Shown here piece after piece: positions 61,662-64,000 of a stretch of 64,000 bases of DNA. The translations under genes and the position numbers were made by a program. A model generated the notes under the pieces. It did no database searches, was not told the origin of the DNA, and saw only the letters and a program-made list of their open reading frames with translations. Position 1 is the stretch's first letter. Each line of letters opens with the position of its first letter. Source of the DNA: Treponema sp. Marseille-Q3903 (GTDB lineage: Bacteria; Spirochaetota; Spirochaetia; Treponematales; Treponemataceae); assembly GCF_014334335.1 (NCBI RefSeq), contig NZ_JACSEU010000002.1, positions 1 to 64,000 of the forward strand. The letters are read 5' to 3'.

Positions 61662-62507
61662 CTAGCCTTTTACTGCGCCAAGAGCAACCCCGGCTACGAT
61701 GTACCTAGACAGAAGCATATATATTATGATAAGAGGCAAAACTGTAAATGTCAGTCCAAGATAAATGCTGCCAAATTCAGTCTTATATATATCTCCTTTT
61801 AAAAGCGAGACCATAATTGGCAATGTGTATTTACTATGTTTTGTCAACAAGACAAGAGGCTTAAACAAATCATTCCATGAAGTTACAAAACAAAAAATAG
61901 CCTGTGTAGCAAGTGCCGGTTTCATAATGGGGAGAACAATCATGTTGAATGTAAAAAACTCGTGAGCGCCATCTATTCGCGCTGATTCAACTAATGACGG
62001 AGAAACTGCCGGTTTCATATACTGACGCATAAAAAATACAAGAGATGGAGCTGCAATCGCCGGCAAAATCAGCATGATAAATTTATTTGTCATGTGAATT
62101 TTGTAAACCATCTGATAAAACCCGATAATTGTAATTGTTGCAGGAATCATCATTATACCCATGATAAAACTAAAAAATGCATTTTTTAATTTCCAGTCAT
62201 ACATTACAAGCGCATAAGCAGTCAACGTAGAAAAATATAAAGTCAGAACAGTCACAGAAATCGATACTATCAAAGAATTCAAAAACCCGACAGCCGGATT
62301 AAAACTCTTGCCTGTAAGAATCTTGAGGTTTGAAATAAAGTATTTTGACGGAATAAACGACACTGCGCTCTGCTGAATTTCATAAGTTGACCGAGTGGAA
62401 TTCACAATCATAATTATAAAAGGAAACAAACTTAAACATGCGAGAATTATGCACACAATTAAAACGAAAATTTTAAAAATCTCATCCTTTGCTTTTTTAT
62501 TACTCAT
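61662..62507 (-). CDS. Carbohydrate ABC permease, MalG-like
   Basis: The 281-residue permease belongs to the CUT1 sugar family. It has about six helices, an early FPFIIMIVNSTRS segment and the EAA loop ESARIDGAHEFFTFNMIVLPIMKPA that docks on the ATPase. It ends GVALGAVKG, typical of MalG-type subunits. It overlaps the other permease gene by eight bases. No ATPase gene is in the window. A shared MsmK-like ATPase encoded elsewhere would be normal for this family. Confidence 0.92.
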   Translation of the reverse strand: MSNKKAKDEIFKIFVLIVCIILACLSLFPFIIMIVNSTRSTYEIQQSAVSFIPSKYFISNLKILTGKSFNPAVGFLNSLIVSISVTVLTLYFSTLTAYALVMYDWKLKNAFFSFIMGIMMIPATITIIGFYQMVYKIHMTNKFIMLILPAIAAPSLVFFMRQYMKPAVSPSLVESARIDGAHEFFTFNMIVLPIMKPALATQAIFCFVTSWNDLFKPLVLLTKHSKYTLPIMVSLLKGDIYKTEFGSIYLGLTFTVLPLIIIYMLLSRYIVAGVALGAVKG

Positions 62508-63498
62508 TTGACGCTCCTATTGATTCAAGTTTCTGAGACTTGCGATATTCTTTTAAGGCCATTTTTTTCTCTTTTTTCAGGGCTGCTTCATCTTTATCTC
62601 TAAGAGCAAAGAATAAAAGTGCAGAACAAATAACAATGATGATAAACATGAGCATAGACATTGCAGAAGCTAGGTTATACTGGTAGCCACCGAGAAACGC
62701 AAGCCGATATATCAATACACTTGTTGTCAAAGTTGCATTATCAGGACCGCTCTGACTTACGAGGAGGTTCGGAATATCGAACATATTCAAACCGCCGATA
62801 AGCGATGTTACCAAAGTAAATAAAAGTATAGTTTTGATGCTTGGAATTGTGATTTTCCAGAAAACTTGCCAGCCGTTTGCGCCATCAATGTCTGCCGCTT
62901 CAAAAATATCAGGGTTAATACCGAGAACACCGGAAATGATGATTATCATTGTATAACCATACCACATCCATGTCTGAATAAAGATGATGATATTCTGTGC
63001 AGCCGTTCTACTAGCCAGAAAAAAGAATGGCTTTTTTGTAATATGGAATCGCTGGAGAAGATCGTTGACAGGCCCCATAGGATAGCCAAACAACGCGGCA
63101 AACAGAATGGCAACTGTAGCTGCTGTTATAATGTTTGGCATGTAAAACAATACTTTAAATGCTCCCTGTCCCGGGATTTTTATGCGTCTATTTGTAAACC
63201 ATGCAGAAAGCAAGAGCGCCATAACCATTTGCGGTATAAAGTTACAAACCCACATTTTTACAGTATTTTTCAAGGCAATATGAAAAGTTGGCATTGTCAA
63301 AATTTTTGCGTAATTTGCAAAGAAATTCGTAACAGAAAGAAAATTCCAAGAATTTTTACCAACCCCTTTCAAATCCGTAAAACCTATTATTGCTGTATAT
63401 AAAGTCGGATAAAGCGAAAATATAAGATATGCAACTATAAAAGGAATGCTAAATATATACCCATACTTAGCATAACTAATTTTCCTCTTTCTATTCAT
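62500..63498 (-). CDS. Carbohydrate ABC permease, MalF-like
   Basis: The 332-residue CUT1 permease has an N-terminal helix, IGFTDLKGVG, about five more helices, and the EAA-type loop EAADIDGANGWQVFWKITIPSIK. Its cytoplasmic tail is unusually long and lysine-rich (DKDEAALKKEKKMALKEYRK, landmarks around residues 300-320). GAGGTG precedes the ATG. It lies 116 bases downstream of the binding-protein gene, separated by a hairpin, and overlaps the MalG-like gene by eight bases. Confidence 0.92.
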   Translation of the reverse strand: MNRKRKISYAKYGYIFSIPFIVAYLIFSLYPTLYTAIIGFTDLKGVGKNSWNFLSVTNFFANYAKILTMPTFHIALKNTVKMWVCNFIPQMVMALLLSAWFTNRRIKIPGQGAFKVLFYMPNIITAATVAILFAALFGYPMGPVNDLLQRFHITKKPFFFLASRTAAQNIIIFIQTWMWYGYTMIIIISGVLGINPDIFEAADIDGANGWQVFWKITIPSIKTILLFTLVTSLIGGLNMFDIPNLLVSQSGPDNATLTTSVLIYRLAFLGGYQYNLASAMSMLMFIIIVICSALLFFALRDKDEAALKKEKKMALKEYRKSQKLESIGASNE

Positions 63499-63560
63499 GC
63501 GGACACCTCAAATAAAACAGATTTAACTTTATGCTATTAAATATTATTAAACAAAAACAA

Positions 63561-63584
63561 GGGCTATCAAATAAATGACAGCCC
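63561..63584 (-). terminator. Hairpin between sugar-binding protein and permease genes
   Basis: GGGCTATCA (63561-63569) pairs with TGACAGCCC (63576-63584) with one wobble around a six-base loop. On the minus strand a T-rich stretch (TTGTTTTTGTTT) follows. It probably gives partial termination or 3'-end protection. Confidence 0.75.
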
Positions 63585-63614
63585 TCTTATTATTTACATG
63601 ATTAAGTCAATCAA

Positions 63615-64000
63615 TTACTTAACATCCACACCGAGTGTGTCAGATACAGTCTGTTTGAAATCTGCAATTGCAGCTTCTCGTGATTTTTGTCCGTTGGCAT
63701 AAGCACGAACCTGATCACGCCAGAGCAAGTTGATTGATTCGTCCAACTCAGTGAGGTTCTTACCATTAGCATATTTATTAGCCGGTACGAAGTAATCGAA
63801 CATATTTTGTCCGCCAAGGAATGCCAATCTACCATCAGATTTCGCCATTACTGCGCCTGATGCAACTGTATCTTTTGTACCGCCTTCGCCGTTCAGAGTA
63901 CCGTTAGCCCATTTGTAAAGCAGACCATCTTCTGTTGTATCCAATGTAATCCATTCTATGATAGTCTTAACGGCGTTGATTTTTTCTTTTGGTACGTTTT
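63615..64000 (-). CDS. Extracellular sugar-binding protein, 3' part
   Basis: An open frame ends at 63615 and continues past the right edge, so only the C-terminal 128 residues are visible. They include IIEWITLDTTEDGLLYKWANG, FLGGQNMFDYF and a helical end. This is the tail of a family-1 solute-binding protein that would serve the MalF/MalG-type permeases downstream. The start and signal peptide lie outside the window. The codon annotated by eye as an internal TTG is not the true start. Confidence 0.85.
   Translation of the reverse strand, partial: NVPKEKINAVKTIIEWITLDTTEDGLLYKWANGTLNGEGGTKDTVASGAVMAKSDGRLAFLGGQNMFDYFVPANKYANGKNLTELDESINLLWRDQVRAYANGQKSREAAIADFKQTVSDTLGVDVK

Overview
The window looks like chromosome from a low-GC spirochaete of the genus Treponema, probably a host-associated or fermentative species. 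The reasons are a FabV-type trans-2-enoyl-CoA reductase very close to the well-known Treponema enzyme, spirochaete-style lipoproteins and small outer-membrane-like proteins, a ChvE/GguAB sugar transporter, abundant TPR proteins, RNase Y, and a fermentative set (pta, Rex). No rRNA, tRNA, CRISPR array, transposase or phage gene was seen.

Layout. 0-11.3 kb is almost entirely minus-strand housekeeping metabolism: pyrimidine synthesis (pyrB-pyrI-pyrC), fatty-acid and acetate metabolism (fabV, fabF, pta), an RluA-type pseudouridine synthase, asnA and apt. 11.5-16.0 kb holds a frame-broken lipoprotein gene, a small surface-type protein, two large membrane proteins and a STAS/zinc-ribbon protein. 16.05-16.49 kb is a gene-free AT-rich stretch with clustered DnaA boxes. 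16.5-22.6 kb runs on the plus strand: ptsN, a lytic transglycosylase, rex with a probable own operator, serC and serA. 22.7-34.9 kb is one co-oriented block in which clpS-clpA runs by overlapping start/stop codons into a membrane-anchored sugar-binding protein, a LytS/YesM-type kinase and a YesN-type regulator (compare the XylFII-LytS-YesN systems of clostridia), then a sugar-binding lipoprotein and a chvE-gguA-gguB transporter.

34.9-37.1 kb has four small genes of limited annotation. 37.2-46.1 kb is minus strand: rny, an lptC-lptA-lptB export set, and a five-gene nickel/peptide-type ABC transporter bracketed by short direct repeats and preceded by a DtxR-like palindrome. 46.4-59.1 kb carries a DTW-domain tRNA modification gene and then minus-strand genes for trxB, nagZ, a HAD phosphatase, cell-wall and peptide hydrolases, rsmG, rsmE, a TPR protein with an Mrr-like tail, and an Lrp regulator with an aminotransferase. 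59.4-64 kb holds a chemoreceptor and the end of a MalFG-type sugar ABC operon.

Themes. Carbohydrate sensing and uptake dominates the accessory content: two ABC systems, a three-component sensor, a dCache chemoreceptor and a PTS regulatory EIIA. Regulation is readable in several intergenic gaps: a pyrB promoter with three helically phased half-palindromes, a Rex box, stacked palindromes before fabV, a metal-repressor-like operator, an Lrp-proximal palindrome, and hairpins placed between substrate-binding-protein genes and their downstream transporter genes. All calls come from reading the sequence and from family knowledge; no searches were run.
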